DNA of 16,811 nt from an uncultured Alphaproteobacteria bacterium (GTDB lineage: Bacteria > Pseudomonadota > Alphaproteobacteria > Sphingomonadales > Sphingomonadaceae). The DNA lies in NCBI GenBank assembly GCA_903939555.1, contig CAJAHV010000406.1:1-16811 (forward strand). Direction: 5' to 3'. The notes below the pieces were generated by a model, which searched no databases, had not been told where the DNA came from, and saw only the letters and a program-made list of their open reading frames with translations. This document shows, in pieces, positions 8,970-16,235 of the stretch. The stretch's first letter is position 1; the number at the start of each line of letters is the position of its first letter. Both the position numbers and the translations under genes were made by a program.

Positions 8970-8977
8970 AGAAGAAC
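8963..8977 (-). promoter_or_regulatory. LexA (SOS) box of recA
   Basis: Read on the minus strand, GTTC-TTCTCTT-GTTC is a perfect match to GTTC-N7-GTTC, the direct-repeat LexA site of Alphaproteobacteria, 69 nt upstream of the recA start. An extra GTTC half-site in the opposite orientation (8954-8957) forms the near-palindrome GTTCTTATAGAAC with the proximal half. Confidence 0.85.
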
Positions 8978-9012
8978 AAAAAGAAAGATTCAGCCATTGA
9001 TTCAACAAGATT

Positions 9013-10599
9013 TCAAGAGTTTCTCGATATCCGTCGACGATGGGCGTCAACGATCGCCTGGGCAAGATCGGCAAGCGCGAAGGGTTTCGACAAAAAATGC
9101 ACATCCTGCGCATTCACCGCACGATGCAGCGGTGCTTCGGCAAACCCTGAAATCAATACGATTCCGATGTCGGGGCGGCTTTCAAGACACCGCGATGCCA
9201 GTTCCACACCATCGATGCCAGGCATCATGATATCCGACACCAGCACGTCGAATTGAGCGCCAGTATCAAGAATTTCCAGAGCAATCATGCCGTCGGCCGC
9301 GGTCGTAAGCAGCGGCCCGAAGCGCTTGAGGCCACGTTCCAGGATCGTGCGCACCGCCGGGTCATCCTCGACGAGCAACAATCGCACACCGGCAAGCGAA
9401 TCAGCATGCAGCGCGGGCGACTCGTTCGACACAGGCACTTCGGCCAATTGCTCAGCATGCGGAACAGCGGGCAGGAAAACGCTGAACTTGGTACCAACAC
9501 CTCCCGGTGCCGGCATCGCGAAGATATAGCCACCAGTTTGCTTTACAATGCCATAGACAGTGGAGAGACCCAACCCTGTGCCCTGCCCCATTGGCTTGGT
9601 CGTGAAGAAAGGTTCAAAGATCTTGCCAGCGATTGCGGGAGGAATGCCGCTCCCGGTGTCGGTCACATCGATGGCGACATGGTCAACCCGGGGGATGATG
9701 CGGTGCCCTTGAGCGGCAATCTCCGCGGCCGGCACGTCACGCATCGCAATATCGAGCCTACCGTGATTGATCATTGCATCGCGGGCGTTGATGGCAAGGT
9801 TGACGATGACCTGTTCGATCTGGCCAGGATCTGCCAGCACCGCCGATTTCAGCCTTGCGGCGTGAATTCCAAGATCGATACCCTTGCCCAGCAATTGTTC
9901 GAGCAATGGCCGAAGCGCGCCAACAAGGGGCGCCAGATCGAGCACTTGCTGGCGCTGCGGCTGGCGCCGGGCAAAAGCGAGCAGTTGCGCAACCAGTCCG
10001 GCCGCCCGCAACCCGTTGCGTCGAATTTCGGCAAGACTGTCGTGTTCGGCGTCATCGGGCGGGTGACGGTCGAGCAATTGTTCAGTCATGCCAAGAATGG
10101 CTGCCAGGATATTATTGAAATCATGGGCAATGCCACCGGCCAACTGACCCACAGCCTGCATGCGGGTGACAGCTGTAACCTGTGCCTCCAGCCGCAACTG
10201 TTCGCGAATGTCCCGCATGGTGAGCAGTGCTGAGATACCGAATCCTGGCGGAACAGGCACGATGCCCACAATCTGTTTTTCATCGGGACGATCATGCAGC
10301 GCGGCGCGCACTTCGGAGCGATCATTGCACGCCAGTGTGTGCGCAACGGCACGGGCAATCTTGTCGGCATCTTCGGCGACAAACAGCCATTCCGCCCGGG
10401 TGCCGGGATTATAGGCCGACCCGACCGTCGCGCGCAGGGCGTCATTTCCGCTAATCACGACCCCATGCCTGTCGATCAAGGCGACAGCGATCGGCAGCCC
10501 CATCAGGGGCAGGTGCAACGCCAGCGGGTTGCGGCTGGTTTCGGCATAGGGCGCTGGCCACAGCGCCTGAGCCAGAGGCACCGGGGGCGATTCAGCCAT
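9013..10599 (-). CDS. cckA: Hybrid sensor histidine kinase, CckA-like, apparently soluble
   Basis: This 528-residue kinase has a PAS-like sensor region (about residues 33-130), then a dimerisation helix with the phospho-acceptor GGIAHDFNN (His159). The ATPase domain shows the N box NLAINARDAM (267-276), G1 DTGSGIP (314-320), F box EPFFTTK and G2 GTGLGLSTVYGIVKQTGG. A C-terminal receiver follows, with acidic Glu411-Asp413, phospho-acceptor Asp456, Ser484 and Lys505. HDFNN and the fused receiver are typical of CckA, which feeds phosphate through ChpT to CtrA. Caulobacter CckA has two membrane helices and is clearly longer; here no membrane segment is seen, so anchoring is lost or the protein is a paralogue. 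The ATG at 10597-10599 overlaps the molybdoenzyme stop by 8 nt. The symbol rests on architecture and on its place next to recA and smpB. Confidence 0.8.
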   Translation of the reverse strand: MAESPPVPLAQALWPAPYAETSRNPLALHLPLMGLPIAVALIDRHGVVISGNDALRATVGSAYNPGTRAEWLFVAEDADKIARAVAHTLACNDRSEVRAALHDRPDEKQIVGIVPVPPGFGISALLTMRDIREQLRLEAQVTAVTRMQAVGQLAGGIAHDFNNILAAILGMTEQLLDRHPPDDAEHDSLAEIRRNGLRAAGLVAQLLAFARRQPQRQQVLDLAPLVGALRPLLEQLLGKGIDLGIHAARLKSAVLADPGQIEQVIVNLAINARDAMINHGRLDIAMRDVPAAEIAAQGHRIIPRVDHVAIDVTDTGSGIPPAIAGKIFEPFFTTKPMGQGTGLGLSTVYGIVKQTGGYIFAMPAPGGVGTKFSVFLPAVPHAEQLAEVPVSNESPALHADSLAGVRLLLVEDDPAVRTILERGLKRFGPLLTTAADGMIALEILDTGAQFDVLVSDIMMPGIDGVELASRCLESRPDIGIVLISGFAEAPLHRAVNAQDVHFLSKPFALADLAQAIVDAHRRRISRNS

Positions 10600-11245
10600 A
10601 GCGTTCTTCGGTCCAGGGGTCGCCTTGGTTATGATAACCACGCGTCTCCCAGAAACCCGGCTTGTCGGCGACGAAAAACTCTATGTGCTTGAGCCATTTG
10701 GCCGATTTCCACAGGTAAAAACGCGGAATGACCATCCGTACCGGGCCGCCATGCTCACGTGTGATAGGCGCGCCGTCGTGGCTGTAGGCTAGCAGACAAT
10801 CCGCTTCGGCAAAATGATCGAGGCGCAGGTTCGTGGTATAGCCATCGTAACCATGCAGAACGACGTGATTGGCGTGGGGCAGCGGCTGAACGACAGAAAG
10901 TAAATGCTGCGCCGATACACCGCGCCAGTGATTGTCGTAGCGCGACCATTGCGTGACGCAGTGGATATCAGAAACATCTTCGAACACCGGCTGGGCGCAC
11001 AGTTCATCCCAGCCCCAGACAATCGGATTGACGACAGCACCATCGACCGTCAGCCGCCAGTCGGCACGCGGCAGATCCGGCTGCATGCCAAGGTCGAGTA
11101 CTGGCCAATTGGTCACCAGTCGCTGGCCGGGCGGCAGGCGCCGGGCATGGGCTTTATCGGGGCTTCCGGTCTGCAGCCGGCCGGCGCGGGCCCAAGCTTG
11201 TTTGGCAGCGACCAGCTTGTCCTTGAACCCGCTGTCGCTGGTCAT
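10592..11245 (-). CDS. Sulfite-oxidase-like molybdopterin oxidoreductase, cytosolic
   Basis: This 217-residue protein belongs to the sulfite oxidase/YedY molybdopterin fold. DWRLTVDGAV and the molybdenum-ligand cysteine in HCVTQWSRYDNHWRGV (Cys96) are diagnostic. GYTTNL, HGGPVRMVIPRFYLWKSAKW and the C-terminal FWETRGYHNQGDPW complete the domain. The N-terminus (MTSDSGFKDKLVAAKQ) has no twin-arginine or Sec signal, and there is no heme or dimerisation domain, so this is the short cytosolic type. Its substrate is unknown. The start forms a TAATG overlap with the smpB stop, and its own stop overlaps the kinase start by 8 nt, so all three are translationally coupled. It needs molybdenum cofactor made elsewhere in the genome. 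Confidence 0.88.
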   Translation of the reverse strand: MTSDSGFKDKLVAAKQAWARAGRLQTGSPDKAHARRLPPGQRLVTNWPVLDLGMQPDLPRADWRLTVDGAVVNPIVWGWDELCAQPVFEDVSDIHCVTQWSRYDNHWRGVSAQHLLSVVQPLPHANHVVLHGYDGYTTNLRLDHFAEADCLLAYSHDGAPITREHGGPVRMVIPRFYLWKSAKWLKHIEFFVADKPGFWETRGYHNQGDPWTEERYG

Positions 11246-11724
11246 TATCCGCGCTCACGCATGATGCGCGCAGCATCGCGTTTCCAGTCGCGGGTCTTTT
11301 CGGTTTCACGCTTGTCGTGCAGTTGCTTCCCCTTGCCGAGCGCGAGTTCAATCTTGGCGCGACCACGATCGTTGAAATAAATAGACAACGGCACCAGCGT
11401 CATCCCCTGCCTGGCAACGGCGGCGCCCATTTTGTTGATCTGGCGCTCGTGGAGCAACAATTTTCGTGGCCGTTTCGGTTCATGGTTGAAACGATTGCCA
11501 TGGCTGAACTCGGGGATATTGGCGTTGACCAGCCAGACCTGGCCATCCTTCACCTCGGCATAGGCTTCGGCAATGCTGCCTTCGCCGCCGCGCAGCGCCT
11601 TGACCTCGGTGCCGGCCAGCGCGATGCCGGCCTCCACGACATCCTCGATGTAATATTCGTAGCGCGCGCGCCGGTTCTCGGCGACGGTCTTGACCTTGAC
11701 GGTTTCGTGGCGCGGACGAGCCAT
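11245..11724 (-). CDS. smpB: SsrA-binding protein SmpB
   Basis: This 159-residue protein binds tmRNA and delivers it to stalled ribosomes during trans-translation. It has the family N-terminus (VAENRRARYEYYIEDVVEAGIAL), the core segment AGTEVKALRGGEGSI, the RPRKLLLH region, and the basic C-terminal tail KQLHDKRETEKTRDWK that inserts into the mRNA channel. The ATG at 11722-11724 gives the standard length; the frame extends upstream only by running into the dapA 3' end with a Pro/Cys-rich translation. Its ribosome binding site is weak. It begins 31 nt after dapA and its TAA overlaps the next start as TAATG. The tmRNA gene itself is not in this window. Confidence 0.97.
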   Translation of the reverse strand: MARPRHETVKVKTVAENRRARYEYYIEDVVEAGIALAGTEVKALRGGEGSIAEAYAEVKDGQVWLVNANIPEFSHGNRFNHEPKRPRKLLLHERQINKMGAAVARQGMTLVPLSIYFNDRGRAKIELALGKGKQLHDKRETEKTRDWKRDAARIMRERG

Positions 11725-11755
11725 CAGGCGGGACCTGGCATGAACAGGTCGGCTG

Positions 11756-12658
11756 TCACAGCAACCCGGCGCGGGCCAGCCCGGCATCGACCGCGGCCAT
11801 GGCGGCTGCGGACGGCGCCGTAATCGGCAACCGCACATCCACCTGCATCAGGCCAAGTCGCGCCAGCGCGTATTTCGTCGGACCAGGTGAAGTATCGCTG
11901 AATAACGCTGCGTGAAGCGGATAAAGCCGGTCCGTAATCGTCAGTGCGGTGCGGAAATCTCCGGCGAGCGTCGCCGCCTGCACCTGAGCGCACAAGCGGG
12001 GCGCGACGTTCGCTGTTACCGAAATTGCCCCGATGCCGCCCATGGCATTGAATCCCAGCGCCATGTCGTCATTGCCCGAAAGCTGGATGAAATCGGCGCC
12101 ACAGGCTTCGCGCTGCGCCGATACCCGCGCCAGATTGCCAGTGGCATCCTTGACACCGATGATCGACGGCACTTGCGCCAGTTCGGCCATGGTTTCAGTG
12201 CTCATATCGGCGACGGAGCGCCCGGGAATATTGTAGATGATGATCGGAAGCGCCGAGCGTTCCGCCAACGCGCTAAAATGCGCGATCAGGCCGCTTTGTG
12301 AAGGCTTGTTGTAATAGGGCACGACGATGAGTGCGGCATCGGCGCCGACTTTTTCGGCATGCGCCATATGGGCGATGGCCGTCGCGGTGTCGTTCGAACC
12401 GCAGCCGGCGATCACCGGCACACGGCCGGCGGCAATCTCCACGGTGCGGGTGATGACTTCATAATGTTCGGCGTGGCTCAGCGTCGGCGATTCGCCAGTG
12501 GTGCCGCAAGGCACCAGCCCTGTCGAACCTTCGCGAATCTGCCAATCGACAAAAGTGGCGAAAGCATCGAAATCGATCGCGCCATTCCTGAACGGCGTAA
12601 CCAGCGCCGGAATCGAACCCTTGATATCTAGCTGCTTCAACTCAAACGTCCTTGCCAT
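11756..12658 (-). CDS. dapA: 4-hydroxy-tetrahydrodipicolinate synthase
   Basis: This 300-residue class I aldolase-type enzyme condenses pyruvate with aspartate semialdehyde, the committed step to diaminopimelate and lysine. It shows GSIPALVTPF near the N-terminus, GTTGES (Thr53-Thr54) for substrate binding, IIYNIPGRS with the catalytic Tyr142, and the Schiff-base lysine in IIGVKDATGN (Lys170). The ATG at 12656-12658 gives a length close to the family norm; an ATG six codons upstream (12674-12676) is also possible, and neither has a strong Shine-Dalgarno. It is the first gene of the compact dapA-smpB-molybdoenzyme-kinase run and is divergent from the transglycosylase gene. Confidence 0.97.
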   Translation of the reverse strand: MARTFELKQLDIKGSIPALVTPFRNGAIDFDAFATFVDWQIREGSTGLVPCGTTGESPTLSHAEHYEVITRTVEIAAGRVPVIAGCGSNDTATAIAHMAHAEKVGADAALIVVPYYNKPSQSGLIAHFSALAERSALPIIIYNIPGRSVADMSTETMAELAQVPSIIGVKDATGNLARVSAQREACGADFIQLSGNDDMALGFNAMGGIGAISVTANVAPRLCAQVQAATLAGDFRTALTITDRLYPLHAALFSDTSPGPTKYALARLGLMQVDVRLPITAPSAAAMAAVDAGLARAGLL

Positions 12659-12756
12659 CGCATAACCGCTGCCCATGAAAACCGGGCCCCGGTCGCACTT
12701 CACCCCGGCGCTGCAACCGCCTATGTCTTGGCGGGTTGTCCAGAAGTGAGTGTGAT
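12659..12756. promoter_or_regulatory. Divergent intergenic region, dapA and lytic transglycosylase
   Basis: This 98-base gap must hold promoters for both directions, though I cannot assign -35/-10 hexamers with confidence. It contains two inverted repeats: ACCGGG-C-CCCGGT (12681-12693), which ends just before the alternative dapA ATG, and CCGCC (12717-12721) with GGCGG (12730-12734) around an 8-nt spacer. Confidence 0.4.
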
Positions 12757-14805
12757 ATGGAGCGCGTAACCCAGATGTCCAGCAAAGTCTTGATGCTGGC
12801 GCTTGCTTTGGCCGGCTGTACGCCGGCAACAGCGCAGATCAACGAAGCGACGCGCAGCCTTTATACCGCACGGCTGGCCGATAATGCCGCCGGTCGGTTC
12901 AATGGCATGGCCGGGTCACCGCTCGTCGGCGTCGCCAATGTGCCGACGCTCGATACCATTGTCACCTGGGATCGGTTGCGCCGTGAAAACTACACGATCG
13001 CCAAGGGTGCGCGTTTTGCCGAATATGCCGAATTCCTGCGTGCCAACCCCGATTGGCCACAGGGCACCACGGTGCGTCGCCTTGCCGAAAAACTGATCGA
13101 CGACGGCGTCACAGCGCCGGAACGGCTGGCCTATTTCAGCCAATTCCCGCCGCTGTCGGCATTGGCCAAGTTGCGGCTCGCCGAAGCGCAACTATCGTTG
13201 GGCAGGCCTGCCGAAGCGCGGGCGACAGCGCGCGATGCTTGGGATTCAGCCGGGCTCGACAGTTTTGCCGAGCGACAATTGCTTGCCTTGTTCGAAAAGG
13301 ACCTGGGCGCCGAGGATCATCTGTCGCGCGCCGACCGGCTGTTGTGGACAAACCAGACCAGCGCCGCCGCCCGGCTGTTGCCGCGCATCGAGATGGACCG
13401 CCGGCTGTGGCTGCTCGCCCGCATGGCGTTGCGCGCCAATTCGCCCGATGCCGCCAACCGGATGGCAGGTGTGCCGCCGCATCTGCGCAACGATCCGGGG
13501 TTGATCCTCGACCGGGCACTCTGGCTGCGCCGCAAGGGGCTGACCGAAGAAGCCCTTATGCTGCTCGCCAATGCCAGCCCAGCCCCGGGACCGATCATCG
13601 ATGGAGAAAACTGGCTGAAGGTGCGGCTGGAATTCGCGCGGACAGCGTGGCGCGCCGGCGATTTCGAAACCGCCTATCGCATCGCCTCGCGGCACGGCGC
13701 GTTGTCAGGCGGCGTGCCCATCGCCGAACGCAGCCTGGGCGAGCGCCAGCAATTCATCGACAGCGAATGGCTGGCCGGCTGGCTGACGCTGCGCAAGCTG
13801 GGGCGCGCCGGCGATGCCATCGGGCATTTCCGCAACGTCCGCGCCGCCGCGCTGACGCCGCTCAGCCAGACGCGCGGCGATTATTGGATCGGCCGCGCCG
13901 CCGAAGCCGCTGGCCAGGTCGGGCCGGCACGCGCGTCCTATGAGGCCGCGGCGAACCATTTCGATTATTTCTACGGGCAACTCGCCGCCGAACGGCTGGA
14001 CCGCGCGCTGGTCATCAAGCGCATGGCGCCGACACCGGTCAGCGCCGACATGGCGAGCACCTTCCGCGCCGAACCGCTGGTGCGCGCCAGTTTCGCGCTG
14101 GGCGATCTGGGTGACCGACGCCGACAGGGGTTGTTCGTGCGCAGCCTCGCCGAACGCGCCCAGAACCCGCGCGATCAGGCGCTTGTCGCGGGACTCGTCA
14201 AGCCGCTCGGCCGGCCCGACCTGGGCGTGCTGCTCGGCAAGGCGGCGCGCAGCGATGGCGAACTGGCGCTGATCGACACGGCCTTCCCGATGCTCGACCT
14301 GCCCGCCAGCCTGAACGACAGCTGGACGATGATCCATGCCATCGCCCGCCAGGAGAGCCAGTTCGACCGCACGATCGCATCGAGCGCGAATGCCCAGGGA
14401 CTGATGCAATTGCTGCCCGGCACCGCTGCTGAACAGGCGGGCAAGCTCGGCCTGCCCGCCTCCACGGCGCTGCTGACCGAGGATCCGATCTACAATGTCA
14501 CCCTTGGCGGCGGCTTCTTCCGCCGGCTGAAGGACAATTTCGGCGGCAGCCATGTGCTGGCGGTCGCCGCCTATAATGCCGGACCTGGCAATGTCCGCAA
14601 ATTCCTCGCCGCCAACGGCGACCCGCGCCAACCGGGCATGGACATGATCGACTGGATCGAGGCCATTCCGTTCTCGGAGACGAAAAACTATGTCCAGCGC
14701 GTGTTGGAAAATGCCGTAATTTATGATCTGCTCCACCCTGAAACGGCGGTGATGCCGAAAACCAACCGGCTCTCGGCCTATCTCGGCAAGTCGACACCGG
14801 GCTAA
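12757..14805 (+). CDS. slt: Soluble-type lytic murein transglycosylase (Slt70 family), probable lipoprotein
   Basis: This 682-residue envelope enzyme cleaves the MurNAc-GlcNAc bond of peptidoglycan to give 1,6-anhydro ends. A long all-helical N-terminal superhelix (repeated Ala/Leu/Arg-rich helices, with TRGDYWIGRAAEAAG and HFDYFYGQLAAERL typical of Slt) precedes the catalytic domain. There, IARQESQFD holds the catalytic Glu533, followed by AQGLMQLLPGTA, AYNAGPGNV and PFSETKNYVQRV. The N-terminus has a hydrophobic segment ending in LAGC, a good lipobox, so it may be lipid-anchored; cleavage after the later ATA is the alternative. ATG codons at 12757 and 12775 are both plausible; GGAG at 12759-12762 favours the second, but the spacing is long. 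A terminator follows directly. Confidence 0.93.
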   Translation: MERVTQMSSKVLMLALALAGCTPATAQINEATRSLYTARLADNAAGRFNGMAGSPLVGVANVPTLDTIVTWDRLRRENYTIAKGARFAEYAEFLRANPDWPQGTTVRRLAEKLIDDGVTAPERLAYFSQFPPLSALAKLRLAEAQLSLGRPAEARATARDAWDSAGLDSFAERQLLALFEKDLGAEDHLSRADRLLWTNQTSAAARLLPRIEMDRRLWLLARMALRANSPDAANRMAGVPPHLRNDPGLILDRALWLRRKGLTEEALMLLANASPAPGPIIDGENWLKVRLEFARTAWRAGDFETAYRIASRHGALSGGVPIAERSLGERQQFIDSEWLAGWLTLRKLGRAGDAIGHFRNVRAAALTPLSQTRGDYWIGRAAEAAGQVGPARASYEAAANHFDYFYGQLAAERLDRALVIKRMAPTPVSADMASTFRAEPLVRASFALGDLGDRRRQGLFVRSLAERAQNPRDQALVAGLVKPLGRPDLGVLLGKAARSDGELALIDTAFPMLDLPASLNDSWTMIHAIARQESQFDRTIASSANAQGLMQLLPGTAAEQAGKLGLPASTALLTEDPIYNVTLGGGFFRRLKDNFGGSHVLAVAAYNAGPGNVRKFLAANGDPRQPGMDMIDWIEAIPFSETKNYVQRVLENAVIYDLLHPETAVMPKTNRLSAYLGKSTPG

Positions 14806-14834
14806 AATCACCACCCCCATCGGGGGTGGTTTTG
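14806..14834 (+). terminator. Rho-independent terminator after slt
   Basis: ACCACCCCC (14810-14818) and GGGGGTGGT (14822-14830) form a perfect 9-bp stem with a 3-nt loop, followed by TTT. It begins right after the slt stop codon. The match to a classical terminator is good although the T-tract is short. Confidence 0.75.
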
Positions 14835-14856
14835 CTTCGGTTGGTTGCACCGAAGC
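14834..14856 (+). other. Second hairpin, upstream of ilvA
   Basis: GCTTCGGT (14834-14841) and ACCGAAGC (14849-14856) form a perfect 8-bp stem with a 7-nt loop. The hairpin begins 3 nt after the slt terminator stem and 46 nt before the ilvA start. It may back up termination or lie in the ilvA leader. Confidence 0.5.
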
Positions 14857-14879
14857 GCGCGCGCCGTTAACAGCGGCAA

Positions 14880-16127
14880 ATGAATGCAACCGCTCCCGCC
14901 GCCAACCCTGCTCCGTTGCCGATATCGATTGCCGATGTCGAGCTGGCGGCACAGGCAATTGCCGGCGCCGTGGTGCGCACGCCTTGCCTGCGCAGCCAGA
15001 CCCTGTCCGAACTGACCGGCGCCGACGTCTGGCTGAAGTTCGAAAATCTCCAGTTCACCGCTGCCTACAAGGAACGTGGCGCGCTCAACAAACTGCTCAG
15101 CCTGACGGCGGCGGAACGCCAGCGCGGCGTGATTGCCGCATCGGCCGGCAACCACGCCCAAGGTCTTGCCTATGGTGCCAAGCGGCTCGGCATCCCGGCC
15201 ACCATCGTCATGCCGAAATTCACGCCTGTCGTGAAGGTGCAGCAGACCGAGGGCCATGGTGCCAATGTCGTGCTGTTCGGTGAAAAATTCGAGGAAGCCG
15301 CGGCACATGCCGATGAGTTGGCGGCAAAACGCGGTTTCGTCTTCGTGCATCCCTTCGATGACCCTATGGTCATGGCGGGGCAAGGCACCGTCGGGCTCGA
15401 AATGCTCGAGGATGTGCCAGATCTGGAAACATTGGTCGTTCCTATCGGCGGCGGCGGCCTGATCTCTGGCATTGCCACGGTCGCCAAGGCGCGCAATCCG
15501 GCTATCGAGGTCATCGGCGTCCAGGCCGAACTCTATCCGTCGATGCACGCGTTCCTGAAGGGCGAAAGTTCGATCTGCGATGGTGATACGCTCGCCGAGG
15601 GCATTGCGGTCAAGACGCCGGGCAAGCTGACCTCGCAGGTGGTGCGTGCGCTGGTCGATGATATCGTACTCGTCGGCGAACGTGATCTTGAACGCGGTGT
15701 CGCCATGTTGCTCAACATCGAAAAGACTGTTGTCGAAGGCGCCGGCGCCGCCGGCCTTGCCGCCCTCCTCGCCCATCCGCGGCGCTTTCGCGGCCAGAAG
15801 GTCGGTCTTGTGCTGTGTGGCGGCAACATCGACACGCGGCTGCTTGCCAATGTCCTGCTGCGTGAACTGGCGCGCTCGGGCCGGCTGGCGCGGCTGCGCA
15901 TCCGGCTCAAAGATCGGCCGGGGCAGTTATTCGAGGTGGCACGGATATTCGACCAGCAACAGGTCAACATCCTCGAAGTCTATCACCAGCGCGTCTTCAC
16001 CAGCCTGCCGGCGAAGGGGCTGATTGCGGAAATCGAATGCGAAACCCGCGATGCGGATCATCTTCAGCGCCTGCTCGAAGCGCTGCGCGCGGCCGCCTAT
16101 GAAGTGCGGATGGTCGAAGCCGATTGA
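14880..16127 (+). CDS. ilvA: Threonine ammonia-lyase with C-terminal ACT domain
   Basis: This 415-residue PLP enzyme deaminates threonine to 2-oxobutyrate, the entry to isoleucine. The PLP lysine is Lys64 in FTAAYKERGALN, ASAGNHAQG binds the substrate carboxylate, and the phosphate-binding glycine loop is GGGGL (190-194). The C-terminal 75 or so residues (LRIRLKDRPGQLFEVARIF) form a single ACT domain, as in the shorter 400-residue class and unlike the two-ACT-domain, 510-residue E. coli IlvA. A catabolic TdcB-like role is possible. The ATG at 14880 lacks a strong Shine-Dalgarno, but the translation matches the family from about residue 15. It is separated from slt by two hairpins, so it probably has its own promoter. 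Confidence 0.95.
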   Translation: MNATAPAANPAPLPISIADVELAAQAIAGAVVRTPCLRSQTLSELTGADVWLKFENLQFTAAYKERGALNKLLSLTAAERQRGVIAASAGNHAQGLAYGAKRLGIPATIVMPKFTPVVKVQQTEGHGANVVLFGEKFEEAAAHADELAAKRGFVFVHPFDDPMVMAGQGTVGLEMLEDVPDLETLVVPIGGGGLISGIATVAKARNPAIEVIGVQAELYPSMHAFLKGESSICDGDTLAEGIAVKTPGKLTSQVVRALVDDIVLVGERDLERGVAMLLNIEKTVVEGAGAAGLAALLAHPRRFRGQKVGLVLCGGNIDTRLLANVLLRELARSGRLARLRIRLKDRPGQLFEVARIFDQQQVNILEVYHQRVFTSLPAKGLIAEIECETRDADHLQRLLEALRAAAYEVRMVEAD

Positions 16128-16194
16128 CCCGGAATAGTGACAGTCGATCCCGATTAACCGTCAATTGCCCTATGGTCATCCCCTGCTTTGCCGC

Positions 16195-16217
16195 ATTAGA
16201 CTAAGCGATAGTCTAAT
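16195..16217. promoter_or_regulatory. Perfect palindrome before bpt, candidate operator or leader hairpin
   Basis: ATTAGACTA (16195-16203) and TAGTCTAAT (16209-16217) are perfect 9-bp inverted arms around AGCGA. The element is AT-rich against a GC-rich background and ends 7 bases before the bpt Shine-Dalgarno. Arms of this kind and spacing are common for TetR-type dimeric repressors; an mRNA hairpin affecting translation is the alternative. Confidence 0.5.
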
Positions 16218-16235
16218 ATCCGCGAGGGGAGCTTT

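Noticed and set aside
12736..12756. TTG start for the transglycosylase
   Set aside because: ATG codons at 12757 and 12775 give better signal peptides; the TTG adds acidic and Cys residues before the signal.
13705..15776. Long minus-strand open frames antisense to slt and ilvA
   Set aside because: Both plus-strand genes carry complete catalytic motifs; the antisense products look like shadows.
16154..16168. Possible CtrA site (TTAA with degenerate second half) between ilvA and bpt
   Set aside because: The second TTAA half is missing, so it does not meet TTAA-N7-TTAA.
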